From: Paraphysoderma sedebokerense
Lineage: Eukaryota; Blastocladiomycota; Physodermatomycetes; Physodermatales; Physodermataceae
DNA: 64,000 bases
Assembly: GCA_025602915.1 (NCBI GenBank)
Contig: JAHLJZ010000061.1
Span: 1-64,000 of the forward strand
Direction: 5' to 3'
Below are positions 43,642 to 55,800 of the stretch, piece by piece (the stretch's first letter is position 1; every line of letters begins with the position of its first letter). The position numbers were made by a program, and so were the translations under genes. A model generated the notes under the pieces. It was not told the origin of the DNA, searched no databases, and was given only the letters and a program-made list of their open reading frames with translations.

Positions 43642-44725
43642 TTATTCGAAGTACGCCCCAAACACAATTGCAACAGCAAAGAGAGTCGACTGAATACGTT
43701 TGCCGGAGTATATGGGTTTATTTGAGAACGCGTTCCAGTGCCAGTAGTAAAAGCCAAGACATGTGAGGAATCGAAAAGAAAGAGATTTTGTTAACCTAAA
43801 GGCTTTGCAACGAAGAAGTAATGCCGTAGGGATGATCCGGGAACTCACGTTTTTGTAACTAGCGCTGGTATAACTATCGGTATTAGGATCCCACACACAT
43901 CTTGAAGCAACACGAATTCCTTGCCCTTTAAATTCTCCGATTGATACTTCTGCCACTAATTTGTAACGAGGGATTTCGAGTTCTATACGTATCCGGGGTA
44001 GAAATAAATGAGAAAAGCGAGTTGGTGGCATTTGGATGAACGCATTAGTAAATAAATTAATGAGAAGAAAGACAAATGCGAAGATGAGTACTTTTTACTG
44101 CTTGCAATATTTGGTTTGACAATGATTTAGTCAATTCTGGAACTTTCTCGGCTGAATAACTGACATTCTGCAGACCCTTTTTCAGGATGTCTTCTGTTAG
44201 TCGACGCACGGCCTCTGTTGGGAATCTACAAATTCGGTAGAAAAACGAAACAAGAAAAACACATGACGGAGATGAATCAAATAATGAAGCAATATATTTA
44301 GTCATTATGGAGTATTTTGTCGACTTTCAAAATCACACCACGGTGTTTCTGTTTCCTAATTGGTGTAGCACTGAATTGATTGCTAACAATGATTGACAAC
44401 TTGAAGCATACTTTTTATCAGGTTTCATTTTGTATGTATTTTCGTAGATCCTCTGTCCGGTTTCAGCAGCCTTTTCAAGCATACTTGCATCCACAGCCCC
44501 GCTCGTGTTGTTTGGTTTAACAACATTGGCACCAGCTGAGCCAGGCACAGCAGAGAGTCCAACTATGTTGGCTTTGCTTGAGATATTCTTGGACTTCGTG
44601 AGTTCAGATTTCGATGAATGAGATGACTTATTGCTGGTGAGGTTCGATTTAGAGGATAACAGGTTGGTTTTGGATGAGGTGAGATTTGATTTGGAATTGA
44701 GATCAGTGCGTGAGCCCGAGGACAT
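43642..44725 (-). CDS. Tctex1-family dynein light chain
   Basis: Tctex1-type light chains attach to the intermediate chains of cytoplasmic, axonemal or intraflagellar-transport dynein. Four exons (44412-44725, 44092-44225, 43849-43982, 43642-43689) join in frame to 209 residues. The C-terminal Tctex1 domain is clear: YENTYKMKPDKKFPTEAVRR, LTEDILKKGLQNVSY, EIPRYKLVAEVSIGEFKGQG, IRVASRCVWDPNTDSYTSAS, and the restored terminus STLFAVAIVFGAYFE. The layout (N-terminal tail, ENTYKM-P start) fits the TCTEX1D/DYNLT2-like group rather than classic DYNLT1. The first 75 residues form a low-complexity Ser/Lys tail with repeated SK-N-L-T units. Such proteins often go with cilia or flagella, which hints at a zoosporic organism. 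It is divergent from the NDK6 gene. Confidence 0.9.
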
Positions 44726-45198
44726 AGTTGCTATAGGATTCTGTTGACCTTCTAATGGTTATTGATGATAGGTATGCGAATGTTACTTGCGAGCGATGCG
44801 GAGATGCAGATAGTGAAGGTTGAAAGGCAATCTCAATGCAGATCGAGCCGTCACGTGATCACATTTCGTCAATAGACCTCTAATACTTGATAGTAATACC
44901 AGATACCAGATGTCTAGCTTTACAATGACTGTGGCAAAATGAAGGAATGTGTTGTAAATCTGCGGATTTGATCAGAATCAGAAGGAGTGAAGCTTTGGAG
45001 CTTATTGATCGTATGTCCCAGCGACTGCGAATGCCCAGCCCCGTTTCAACGTACGAGCGCCTCTGGTGCCTTACGAATGGATTCAGGACCGAAGCAGCCA
45101 AAAGTGCACTACTAAAAGTTTTATGCAGAAAATGCAAAGATCGCATTGAAGCTCATCTTCAGATACTGTAGCTCTTGGTAATAGGGATATCAACATCA
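44726..45198. promoter_or_regulatory. Bidirectional promoter, Tctex1 / NDK6
   Basis: 473 bases between two divergent start codons, with a perfect TCACGTGA at 44851-44858. A plus-strand open frame at 44947-45171 (74 codons, ATG start, containing CRKCKDRIEAHL) ends 28 bases before the NDK6 start. It could be an upstream open frame or a microprotein, but I cannot support it. Confidence 0.45.
44851..44858. promoter_or_regulatory. TCACGTGA palindrome
   Basis: Perfect eight-base E-box palindrome (followed by TCAC) near the middle of the bidirectional Tctex1/NDK6 promoter. Confidence 0.4.
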
Positions 45199-45810
45199 AT
45201 GGCAATTCCACCTCATCTTCACTCTCTTACCCTCGCACTTATCAAACCAGACCTCTATGCCAATCCTATTCTTTTCAATCGAGTCCTATCTTCGGTGAAT
45301 TCAAATTTCAATCTTCTCTCAATTAAACATCCCATCCAATGGTCAGCTGCAGATGCCGAGAGATTTTATGCTGAGCATGGAGGAAAGTTTTTTTTTCAAC
45401 GTTTGACTAGCTACATGAGTTCCGGTCCCTTTTGCGCCATGATTTTGCAACGACACAATGACAAGGCAATAAAGAAATGGAGAGAAGTCATTGGAATAAC
45501 TCAGCCGGTTCGGTAAATATTCACATTTTCCAAAACATCAGGTTTGGATTTATGTTGCGTTCTAAATCTTCGAATCAACCCACAGTGCTCGAATACATCA
45601 GCCCCATTCACTGCGAGCTTTATATGGATTAACCGATACAAGAAATTCGTTTCATGGTTCAGGTACTTTAACTAATTTTTCCTTCGGTTGGTGAACGAAC
45701 GATTGTTGATGATTGTGTTTACATTTTTACCAGATTCACCAGAGACCGCGAAACGAGAGATCCAGTTTTTCTTTCCAGATTTTGATTATGAAAAGTTTGT
45801 AAATACATGA
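45199..45810 (+). CDS. Nucleoside diphosphate kinase, NME6-like
   Basis: Transfers gamma-phosphate between nucleoside triphosphates and diphosphates through a phosphohistidine. Three exons (45199-45512, 45586-45662, 45734-45810), 155 residues. LALIKPDLYANP supplies the family lysine; ERFYAEHGGKFFFQRLTSYM, SSGPFCAMILQRHN, the restored ARIHQPHSLRALYGLTDTRN and SFHGSDSPETAKREIQFFFP give the fold and the active-site histidine (NSFHGSDS). The insert-bearing FQRLTSYMSSGPF and the TDTRNSFHGSDS region match the NME6 group (mitochondrial in animals) better than NME1/2. The C-terminus stops soon after FPDFDYEKF. No long mitochondrial leader is visible. The start is the first ATG in frame with the conserved block. 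Confidence 0.92.
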
Positions 45811-46171
45811 TCGTCCAAGATAGTAAATGTGTCTGTTCATGATCAGTACAGTTTTGAAAGTAACCTGGTGACCGGCTTGTCCGCGGGCCATGTCTTATCG
45901 CACATGACTCTCGGATTCGGCAGCAGTCCAGAAATTGTCTTCTATATTAGTTGCTTTTGGACTATGATACGCTAAGTTAAGGGCCCCGAGTTCGGTATAA
46001 ACGCCTCCATCTAGCTCTGATCAGAAATGACGTCATTACCTTTTCTGCTATGACCCGCCAGAGAGCATGCACCGCCCAGCCAACCTATGATTAAAGACAT
46101 ATGCGCACTCTGCGTCATAAATATATCCTGAGTTGACTTAACCCCAATGCGTATTGCCCAGATCTTTTGTC
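45811..46171. promoter_or_regulatory. Promoter of the peroxidase fusion gene
   Basis: 361 bases between NDK6 and the peroxidase fusion, both plus strand. Presumed 3' UTR then promoter; the latter half has ATAAATATATCC near 46120. No other element recognised. Confidence 0.4.
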
Positions 46172-49100
46172 ATGTCTGAACGAAACGTTGTTCGAATTAT
46201 CGGCGTCGTGCTTAAAATCGCGGTCGGAATTTTGACTGCTGTTCTCTGTTTCCTCCCCTCTCTTTCGCAAATCCACATATCTCCATCCGATACGACTTCA
46301 TCTCAATATCGTGATGGCAAAGCGAATCACTTGATTCGACGGCAACTTCAGGATCCGTACGCTCCCACTCCTGTCGCCCCTCCTACTCCCCCCCCTCCTG
46401 ATGGCCTAGAATTCCGCTCATATAACGGCAGCAGAAACAACCTCGCCCATCCCGAGTGGGCCGCCGGTATTCACTTCTACTTACGTACACAAAATGCTTC
46501 TTATTTGAATGCAACAGACGGAACAATGTTTCCAGATTATTTAGAGACCGATCCGGTGACAAACGTTTCCAGATTTCGAAAGCAAGAAGGAAGAACCGTT
46601 CTCCCTCCCGCCAGATTTCTTTCAAACTTGGTGTGTTCCGAAAGCAAGAATTCCAGCAGGTTCGACTGGCCTGACGGATACATGAATCCCAGAGGAATTT
46701 CAGATTATGGTAATTATGTTTAAATACGGTTTTCTACATTGCTATCATTGTTTAACATATGCGTATGAAATAGTCACTTTTTTTGGCGAATGGCTCAGTT
46801 TTGATATCATGAACTCGATAGCTACCAAGACTCCCTCAAATCTCACCGTTCCTAAGTGTGACGTCTTCTTTGATCCGGATTGCCGTGGAAATGTTACAAT
46901 TCCTTATCGCCCTCTTACCGGTAATCAAACGGCCAATGGTTACGAACTCGAAACTAGCGCGTCGGGTTTTATTGATGTGCAACAAATTTATGGATACACC
47001 GAGGAGCGCGCTAAACAAATGAGAAGTTTTGCGGGAGGCAAGTTCAAAATGGAGTTAATAAGAAATGAAGAAACAGGAGTGGAAGGTTGGTTTCCACCAA
47101 GAAATTTAGATGCAGAATTCCCTACTCAGGCGGAGGTGCCCGTGAAAGGACGAAATACTACAAGTTTGTTTCAACTTGGTAAGCGATTATGATATGACTT
47201 GCCCATTCATCCGGTTTGTGAACGTTTGGGTTTATAATTTTACTCTCTAGCAAGCAGACGGAATAGTATTCTTCCACAAGTGCAAGCGTTTTCAGTCCTA
47301 TGGATGAGGGAGCATAATAGACTAGCCGATGAGTTGGCTAGGCAACATCCGGATTGGGTGCGGGATAGAATATAGTATTTTCCTAAAACCTTTGAAAATT
47401 TTAGATCTCATGAATTCACTTTCTCTAGGATGATAACCGTATATTTGAGGAGGCGAGAAAGTGGGTGATCGCTTATCATCAGAAAATTTGTTACAGAGAG
47501 TATCTACCAGCAGTGTTAGGCCGAAAGTCAGTCTCGCGCCTTTCATTTTCCTTAATAAAGGATTCCTGAATCTGACTTTGTGCTAGTCCAATTCCGGCGT
47601 ACCAAGGATACAATGAATCGGTTAATCCAACAGTCGATGCTTTCTTTTCAGTAGCAGCTTTTAGATACGGCCACACCGAAGCAGGTGAATACTTAACTTT
47701 CATAATGTTTGACTCGATGTTGAATTATTCATCACTGTACTTTTTAAATCTCCCGAAGGCGTGACCTTTCCACTCATCATCTACACGAACGGTAAACCGC
47801 ATACACTTACGGCTGAAATTAAGCACGGCTTCTATAATCCTGATTACATCTCCAAATATGATCTTGGACCGATTCTTCACGGTATGGCGCTTCAGACGCA
47901 GCAAGATGTTGATGTCTTCGTGGCTCCTTCTATCAGAAATTATCTGTTCGGCGAATTACCCGTTTCTGTTGGCGGAAGTGGGTTGGATTTGGCGGCTGTT
48001 GATATACAACGGTATTAGATTTCTTCCTGTACCTTTCCGTCGATTCCAGATCTTAGGACTAAATCGCGGTCGGCTTCTTTAGTTGTAGAGAGTTCGGTTT
48101 ACCCTCGTATAATGAAGCTCGCAAATCGTTTGGGCTCAACCCAGTAACAACGTTTGAAGAAATTACCAGCGATCCAGAATTGGCCAATCGACTAAAAGAG
48201 GCGTATGATGGCGATGTTAATCTATTAGAAGCATACCTTGGTGGATTAGCCGAGGATCATATTTATGGAGGAAATTTGGGCCCGTTGTTTTTTGCTAGCT
48301 TGAACACTACATTCACCAGATTGAGAGACGGGGACCGGTACGTTTTTCAAATTGTCATCCTGTAATGAGAAGCCGTATTTACTTGATAATTTATAAGATT
48401 CTGGTATGAAAATCAGAATATTTCGCCCGCTTTTTCGAGCGAAGAAATTGCCGCTATCCAAAATACTACTTACCGCGACATCATTCTTCGGAACACAAAT
48501 ATACCACCTGAAGGTTTGCCTCGAGATATCTGGTACGTTCACCAGGCATCTCAACCCGGAGAGTCGGCTCCTTCGCAAGACCTTCGCTCCGCTTATACTC
48601 ATGTTCGGGAGCTCGCGCCTGGCTATAGAATGTTTTGGAGACTTAACAAAGACGCCAACAATATTACGATTGCTTTACAAGTTGATGGCAATGGCTGGGC
48701 AGGAATAGCCTTTCCGCGTCCGTTGTCTACTATGCCCGGCGCCCATTTCATCATCGCCAGTGCACCGTCTGAAACTGCCTCCAGTATGTTTCGAAAAGTG
48801 CATAATGCCCAGACTCCAAACAGCCCGAACTTTACAGTTGGGGAATATTCCTCGTCTCCTAGAGGCTTCGATGCACCGGTTGCAAATTCCGAATCAGGAC
48901 AAATGATACGGGTTCATTCAATTGAATCAACTCCGAATAGCATTACAGTGCAATTTTCGCGCCCCCTAATATTAGAAAATCAAAGCAGTTTTGTGAATAT
49001 TGAGCCAGGGGTCCGCAGAATGCTATTCGCCTTCAATCCAAACAATCCAGTCCTACAGTATCATGGTGGTAACAAAGGGATAGCATTAATTGATTTTTAT

Positions 49101-51688
49101 ACCGATCAAAATGTTGCAGCAGTTGTGGCGCAACCAGATGATTTCACCAGATGGGTTCGTCTTTCCATTTTCTCGAAATGAAAAGGCAGTATGCTATATC
49201 GTTATAATTATTGTAGGTCCATGGAATCGGCATGATCATACTTTGGACGATTCTGTATCCAGTATGTATCATTTGATTAATATTTGGCGAATGCTCTTCT
49301 GATAATTCACGTAATATGCCATAGATCGGTATTTACTTTGCACGATTCCGGAAGCACAAAGCCAACTGGTTACCGATTCATATGAATATCCAATTGCTTG
49401 GTTCCATTTCAGTCAGTACGTATTTTTTACTCGACCCTTCACCTTTTGAAGATGATATATAATTCGGTAACACTAATGACATACGGCTTGTTCTCCAAAA
49501 TTTGCGCAGTTGCGTTGGCTAGTGCTATCCTTTCCGCATTAAATCGCCAATTTCGTTATTTTCATGCTTTCCTTGGCACAGTGATATTTGGTTTGGTTAT
49601 TCTGCAATTAATTCTTGGATTTATCACTGCGTACGGTCTTCATCATTACTTTGGTGGTCACTATTTTGTCCGATTCATACATCGTTTTCATGGAAGAATA
49701 CTGGTGATAACAGCTTGGGTAAGTATATCGTTATTAATTTTGTATAAGCTATTCGTAGTTAATATTTTTATGGTAAACGGGTCAATATATATCTGGGCAT
49801 TGGAATCTTATGGCATAACGTGGAACTAGCCATCCGAATCACTTTCCTAGTTTGGGTCGGAATCATTCTCTTATTCGCCATGATAGCAGAGTTAGCGGCC
49901 AGACGCGTTATTGGATTATCACCAAAGTATAAGCATTGGGAAAACAAATCTATTATCCGCTTTTTTGGATTAAAGGTTCGTCCTCCCAGTGGGACAGGTC
50001 GAAATCGGGTTGGAGTGACTCTGGAAGCTGCAGCTGCAGATCCCTTGAAGGAGACTTTGGAATCTTGGTACGGGTATCGGAAGTTGAAGTTGAGAAAGCA
50101 GGACAATTTTACCTGGCAATTTTTAAACCAGCAGGTCGCTCGAGGGTTTGTTAGCTTGTCCATCTTAAAAAGTTTATGGAATTCAGAAACTCATCGCTGA
50201 TAAAAGAGCCGATTTGGTTGTCTGTAAGACATTCGTGCTGGATATAAAGAACTTCATTCCAGTTCATCCCGGTGGATCTGAAATTTTGACGTATGTGCTT
50301 CCATAATTCCACATTGAAAGAGAAAACGTGTTTACTTACCATTTTGCCGACAATCAAATTCTTGTAGTGATCTTATCGGAACCGACATTACGAACGACTT
50401 CCTTGACGTTCCGCTGGCCGAAAATGTTGAATTCCCAACAATTCCGACCGATGAGGTATCTAACGGACAGCTTGGTCGCCGGCCTTCAATACAAATTCCA
50501 AAAATGCGAACCTTTTATCAACTATATCTTGGCTTCTCACATGAAGCAGGATGGTCAGAAAGTTCTGATAGTTACCGTCAAATTCCGATTGCTCGGAGAC
50601 TTAGCCACCTCCATTCTCATTTTGCATGGGAGAAAATGGGCCGAATGGTGGTTGGAACATTATTACCTGATGAAACAGGGAATGATCCTTCTTTCGAATT
50701 CCGGAGGTTTACATTACAAAGTAAGAAAGATGTCGTGCCGTGGATCGAAGGTGTCTCTTGATATCCTATTTCTTCCCTTACCAGTGAACCGTCTATTTAA
50801 CAGTGGTCTTTAGGTCTCACGACTCACCGTGTCCTGCAACTACGTTACCAAGTGATGTATAATCCTGCTGCATTTGGAGACGAGGAAAAAGATGGGGAAG
50901 TACTACCAGGACAACATTTTGATTTAAGAGTACGAGTGGAGAACGAATGGTACGTGCGGCCGTACACACCGATTTGCGGAAGCTTGAGAACAGGGTTTGA
51001 GTTGCTGGTGAAAGTATACAAGGAGGGCATTGTTTCTTCATTTCTTGATCAACAAGGGGTAGGGTGTCAGGTTCAAGCGCGAGGTATGTCGCTCTTGACT
51101 CCTTACGTTACCTCCGTACTATAGATTAAATCATTCAATGCGGAAGGCCCGTTGGGAAGACCAATACTCAATCCAGCTGGACCTCATGGATGTTTCAACA
51201 GAATCCTGCTAATTTGCGGTGGCTCAGGTGAGACTATCGATGAGGAATTCAGTCCCGAGTACCGAACTAAACGAATTTATTTAGGAATTACTCCTGCTAT
51301 CCAGATAATACACTACCACTACACACATTCTTTGGACACAACTATGATTCACCTCATCTTTGCCAATCAGCGAACAAATGATATTATCGCATCCTCTTAC
51401 TTAGACAATTTGGCGTCACAGACGCAAAATCACAGAGAATTCTTAACGGTTGATTATGTCATCGAATATCCAACACCAGAATGGAGGGGTTATAAAGGCT
51501 ACATATCAAGAGAGCTTATTGTTGAGCGCGGTTTGACGTTTCTGGATCTCAAAGAACGCGGCAGTTTTGAAGCAGGGAAAATTATTATCATTGCTGGCCG
51601 AGATGAGATGGTGGAAAATGTTAGGGATATTTTAAATGAAGAACAGGTGCCATCAGAGATGGTTCGATGTCTCGGCGAAACTGCTTAA
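46172..51688 (+). CDS. Peroxidase-DOMON-b561-cyt b5-b5 reductase fusion
   Basis: Predicted transmembrane electron-transfer protein of about 1,502 residues in 17 exons (first 46172-46709, last 51285-51688). Domains in order: signal/anchor helix (about 8-32); animal-type haem peroxidase ectodomain (about 60-620: SVLWMREHNRLADELARQHP, ICYREYLPAVLGRNPIPAYQ, AAFRYGHTEA with proximal His412, GLPSYNEARKSFGL); DOMON (about 650-835: YRMFWRLN, GWAGIAF, Met in TMPGAHF, His in YHGGNKG); cytochrome b561 core (836-1010: VHGIGMIILWTILYP, IHMNIQLLG, FIHRFHGRILVITAW); cytochrome b5 (VHPGG, His1113); FAD domain with RPYTP (1297-1301); NAD domain with GGSGITP (1366-). Topology fits NAD(P)H oxidation inside and reduction outside, as in DUOX. 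The distal motif is FGEWLSFD, so the distal His is missing. One intron (49719-49780) lacks AG at its 3' end. I know of no characterised equivalent. Confidence 0.85.
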
Positions 51689-52844
51689 AACATTGCGTGT
51701 TGTCGGGCTTCTTTGTGTTTGCGTAAGTTAATGTGGTCGGTAGGTTATAACAAGTTATGCAGCTACCTATCGTGAATGAATATTCGTATTGCGTCCGACA
51801 GCTTGCAACTCTTACGATATTATGGAATCGCAAATACAATGGCGATGCACAGACGTCTCATTGAACAGAGCTTAGTGCATAGAAGGGGGTGTATTGATGT
51901 CGGATGACTTGGTATTATCATTGAAATAATAGCTAGGCTAGGATATAAAACTCGATAGATTTATTCGATTGGCGAAGTTCTTTTGGGTTGGAATGCTCTA
52001 CGCACTCCAATTCTCCCATACCTGATGGCGCAAATATGCAATACCAAACCGTAAATATAGCGCATCGCTTGAGCCATAAAAGCAATGATGGAAGATAGAT
52101 CAAGATTTTATTCAACATGTAATAATTTCGCAAATTCGATATATCATCACACTGAACAATCGAATTGGTTAGGGTATTCAAGAACTACAGCCAATTGTAC
52201 ATTGTTCTTTTGTTTTTTTTCTTTCATATAATTTCATAATATTTTTCTTTTTCGCTCGATCTCTTTTTTTCCCATTATTTGAATTTAGGCAAAATCGTCA
52301 GTTTGTCAAATCTTTTGACAAAAACCTATTAGTACCCAAAAGTAATATTGTAACAGGAGAAATAACTGTACAAAAGGAATAAAAAATGGACAAAATGCTA
52401 GCAGCGTTTAAATGAATTGGGAAACATAGAAAAATGACTGTTTGTATGTATACGGCGAATAACGACAACAGAGATCAAGGCAATTGGGAGGAGGCTTAAG
52501 GGTGCGATAAAAAGTGTGGTGACATAAATATAGCATTGCTTGACTTGCTGAAGTAATTTGACGATAAATTCGTAATACCTTGAAGAAACGAAATGAAACA
52601 ACAGGATGGTAAATTAAACAACAAAGATCAAATAAATTCAACAACTTTAACATACCTAACGATCAAAACCCCATTAGTTTCTTTATCAGCAAAATAAATC
52701 AGTATTGCACTCGGAAAAACAAGCAGCACGAAAGCGAGTATGATATGCGCTCGGCAAATCAACCAGATATATATAAAAAAGATAGAAACAAAAGAAAAGC
52801 GATCAACTGCAACAAACCAACACAACTTCTATTTGACATCGTCG
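51689..52844. other. Convergent intergenic region
   Basis: About 1.16 kb between the 3' ends of the peroxidase fusion (+) and the ZFC3H1-like gene (-). AT-rich; hydrophobic minus-strand open frames here are low complexity. I see no gene. Confidence 0.5.
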
Positions 52845-55800
52845 TTACTGGTCCTATTATTAATAACGTCATATGAGCGACGAATGCAGGGCCAATCCAT
52901 ATGACGAGATGGACACCTACCATTGCATTTGCTTCAGATATCTGTGCCTGCGACAGGTAATTATGCGAACTCTTGAGCAGCCAAGCCACAGATTTCTGGG
53001 AGCTGGGGGAGAATTTTTCAAAGGCGAGGACGCTGTTCATACAGAAATGAGCGGATAATTAGGCGAATGGTTACCAAACAGAATAGACGCAGACAGAGCT
53101 GATACTGACAGTCGCCATATCGCTGCGTCATACGGATTCAGATTCAAAGCACTGTATAGTTTTTGCGCCGCCTGTTTTAATTGCCCACATTCATAATTGA
53201 CTTTGCCAGAGCTGACGCCCGACATGGAAAGGGTTACAAGATAAAGCATTCGGGCGTATAAATTGAGACTACGAACCATAGTAACAGTTCCACATTGTCG
53301 TAATATCGGCGACTTAATGAATCAATCAAATCTGTTTTTAAACTGACGGATGCATGCTTTAGAGAAATGTGCACAAAATCGTTGAATAGCAGATAATCCT
53401 GTTTGAAGTATTTTAAGGGTGTTCGAGATTCAGAGAAATTGGACGATGAATGTATCAGACGTTTTCTTACCCTGACTGGAGGACGTTTAACGTAATCCCA
53501 GTCTATGGCTAAAAGAGTTTCGTAGGGATTCTTTCTAAAAGGCGGAAGTTCGGAGAAGGCACGCGTTAAGGTCGTGAGTGCATACGACCCATTTCGCATG
53601 ATCCCTGACGATTCAAGGTGTTGAAGCAATCTGTGTACAAATATCAGTGACGGATGGAATGCAATTAGGAGAAGCAAGTAAGTGACGCACTCTTTCCATA
53701 GAACCATCTTATCATCCAAACTTTTTACACTCTCTATAGCCGCGTCAAATATCGGTTTCAGCTCCACTTGATCGGTGTTTAGACTTATGTACTGAAGAGA
53801 GAGATAATTAAGCCACATAAATAGGGAGGTCTTAGGTTGTTGCTCATAGAAATCCGGCCTAAACGATGGTCCCTGCAGGTCGAGTGAATTTGGCATGCCG
53901 AGCGCTTTGCTGTACAACATTAACGATTCTTCAACAGCATCCTGTACATTGTCTTCGGTAACCACGGTCTGCGAACAGAAATATAATCTGAGAATGTCCC
54001 ACGTCAAAATTCAACAGCAGGCAACGTGCACGTACCGGATACATATCAACATAGAATTGGCGAACGCAGTTACAGAGACATTCTGCGAACTTCAGTTTTC
54101 TATTCTGGCTTGCCAAATACCGGGCATACCTATTCCACAAAGATATTTCGTATGGAAGTTCTACCATGCCTACAGTTAAAGACACATCTGCCCTCGTATG
54201 ATCACCCTGGGCCTAAAAAAACAGACAACGATAGTATGAGGACGCCAATTATGGTTGGTAATTTTAGCAAAATACAACTCACAAGACCCACGGATGCACT
54301 CAAGTCCCATAGTTCCGCAAATCCACGTTCAGCTTGCTTGAAATGATCAACGATTCCGTATATTGTTTCTTGAGCGGTACCAATGACTCTCAATAATTCA
54401 GTAAAATTGCGTAGAATTACGAGGAAAGAGTGCCGTGCACTTGGCTCCTGCATGACAATCCAACATTGCATGAGAGATTGCATAGTCACATCGAGAAAAT
54501 CGGAGTTAATGACTTCTTTTTGGTCCCATTTGATGAGGAAGTACTGTTTTCTGACAATATAGTCGTGCGGGTGTTCATGGAACAAGGATTTTGGAAGCGT
54601 TTGAAAATGAGATAAATGAAGAAAAGCCAGCCAAGCAATACAGAAATCACGATGATTCATGTGTTTATAAGAAAGACTAGTGGTAAGGTCATCCGGCGGA
54701 ACAAGGGTGGACGACGAAGACGTTTCATTGAGATCGGATACGGTGAGTGAATGGTGTAAGAAGATATGGGCGGATTGGAACGAATGATTAACAAGGTAAT
54801 GATGGGTAAGCTGGAGGATGATGTCGAGAACGATAGAGGAGTTCGCAGATTGGTTTTTATGTTCTAATGCCCACAAAAAAAAGTACCAGGTGAGGAAGAC
54901 AGGTCTGTAACATGCGAATTCCGTGAAGTTACGCACCAGCGGATGATCTGAAGGCTCTGTCCATCATTTTCCTGCCTACAGTTTCCTTGGCGTTGGGATC
55001 TCTTTCCCAAGCATAGTATCTCCACCATATTTTCCAACAACTTGGAAGTTTTTTGATTGCTTTCTCAAATGCATCTCGAACTTGTTTCTCGGGCGAAATT
55101 CGAGAATACAATTCAAGATAAAAATCAAAAAGCGTAGGGGACGGATGAATAGTGACTGCCCGAGCTAAAATCTTCACCGAATTGACCATCAGATTTTGAT
55201 TCTGCAGGGTATCGAAATTTAGGGGAGAAGGAAGTGCCTTCAATCGTGAGAGAACGTCAGTCACCTTTATGTACAATTAGGGCTTTGATTATACTTACGT
55301 CAATGGCGTAACGTATCCACAGGGCTTCGTTCTCGGGATCCTTCTTTAGCAACTCTTCGTAGTCATCTTGGGTTAACAATGCCTCGTAGTATCTTGCAGC
55401 CCTAATCGGTTCACCTAAACATGACTTCAGCAACCCATCCAGCCAGGGTAGCTTCTTTTCTGGCAGATTGTACTTTTCGGAATCATCTCTTAAAATGTCG
55501 TCTGATATCCAGGTCTCCTTGGCCCCTAAGCCCGAACCGGTGAGACGACGCTTGCGTTTTGGTTTCGGCGACGGGAGCCAGTTTGGATCGACGAAAGTAC
55601 TTCGAATACGAGAGACTGAACCTATGATTTCTTCCAGCGGAAGCTTATTCGATAGAGAGGATTCGAGATTATCTGCCAGTGTTGTGCGGTATTCGGGAAT
55701 TTTGTCGACTGGTACGCCATCCATAGAACTCACAATTTCCAGAAGAAAATCATCATCTTTGTGGATCGGTCAGCCGTTTCACGCAATTTCTTCCGCACAT

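Noticed and set aside
46172-51688. Linoleate diol synthase (Ppo) or true DUOX
   Set aside because: Ppo proteins end in a P450 domain and DUOX in EF hands plus a NOX core. Here the peroxidase domain is followed by DOMON, b561, b5 and b5 reductase modules.
52845-55733. A separate NRDE2/Prp39-like HAT-repeat gene next to a Red1-like gene
   Set aside because: The frame continues from the zinc-finger exon through a normal 60-base intron, no ATG-led start fits the repeat half, and human ZFC3H1 has the same finger-then-repeats order. One gene is simpler.
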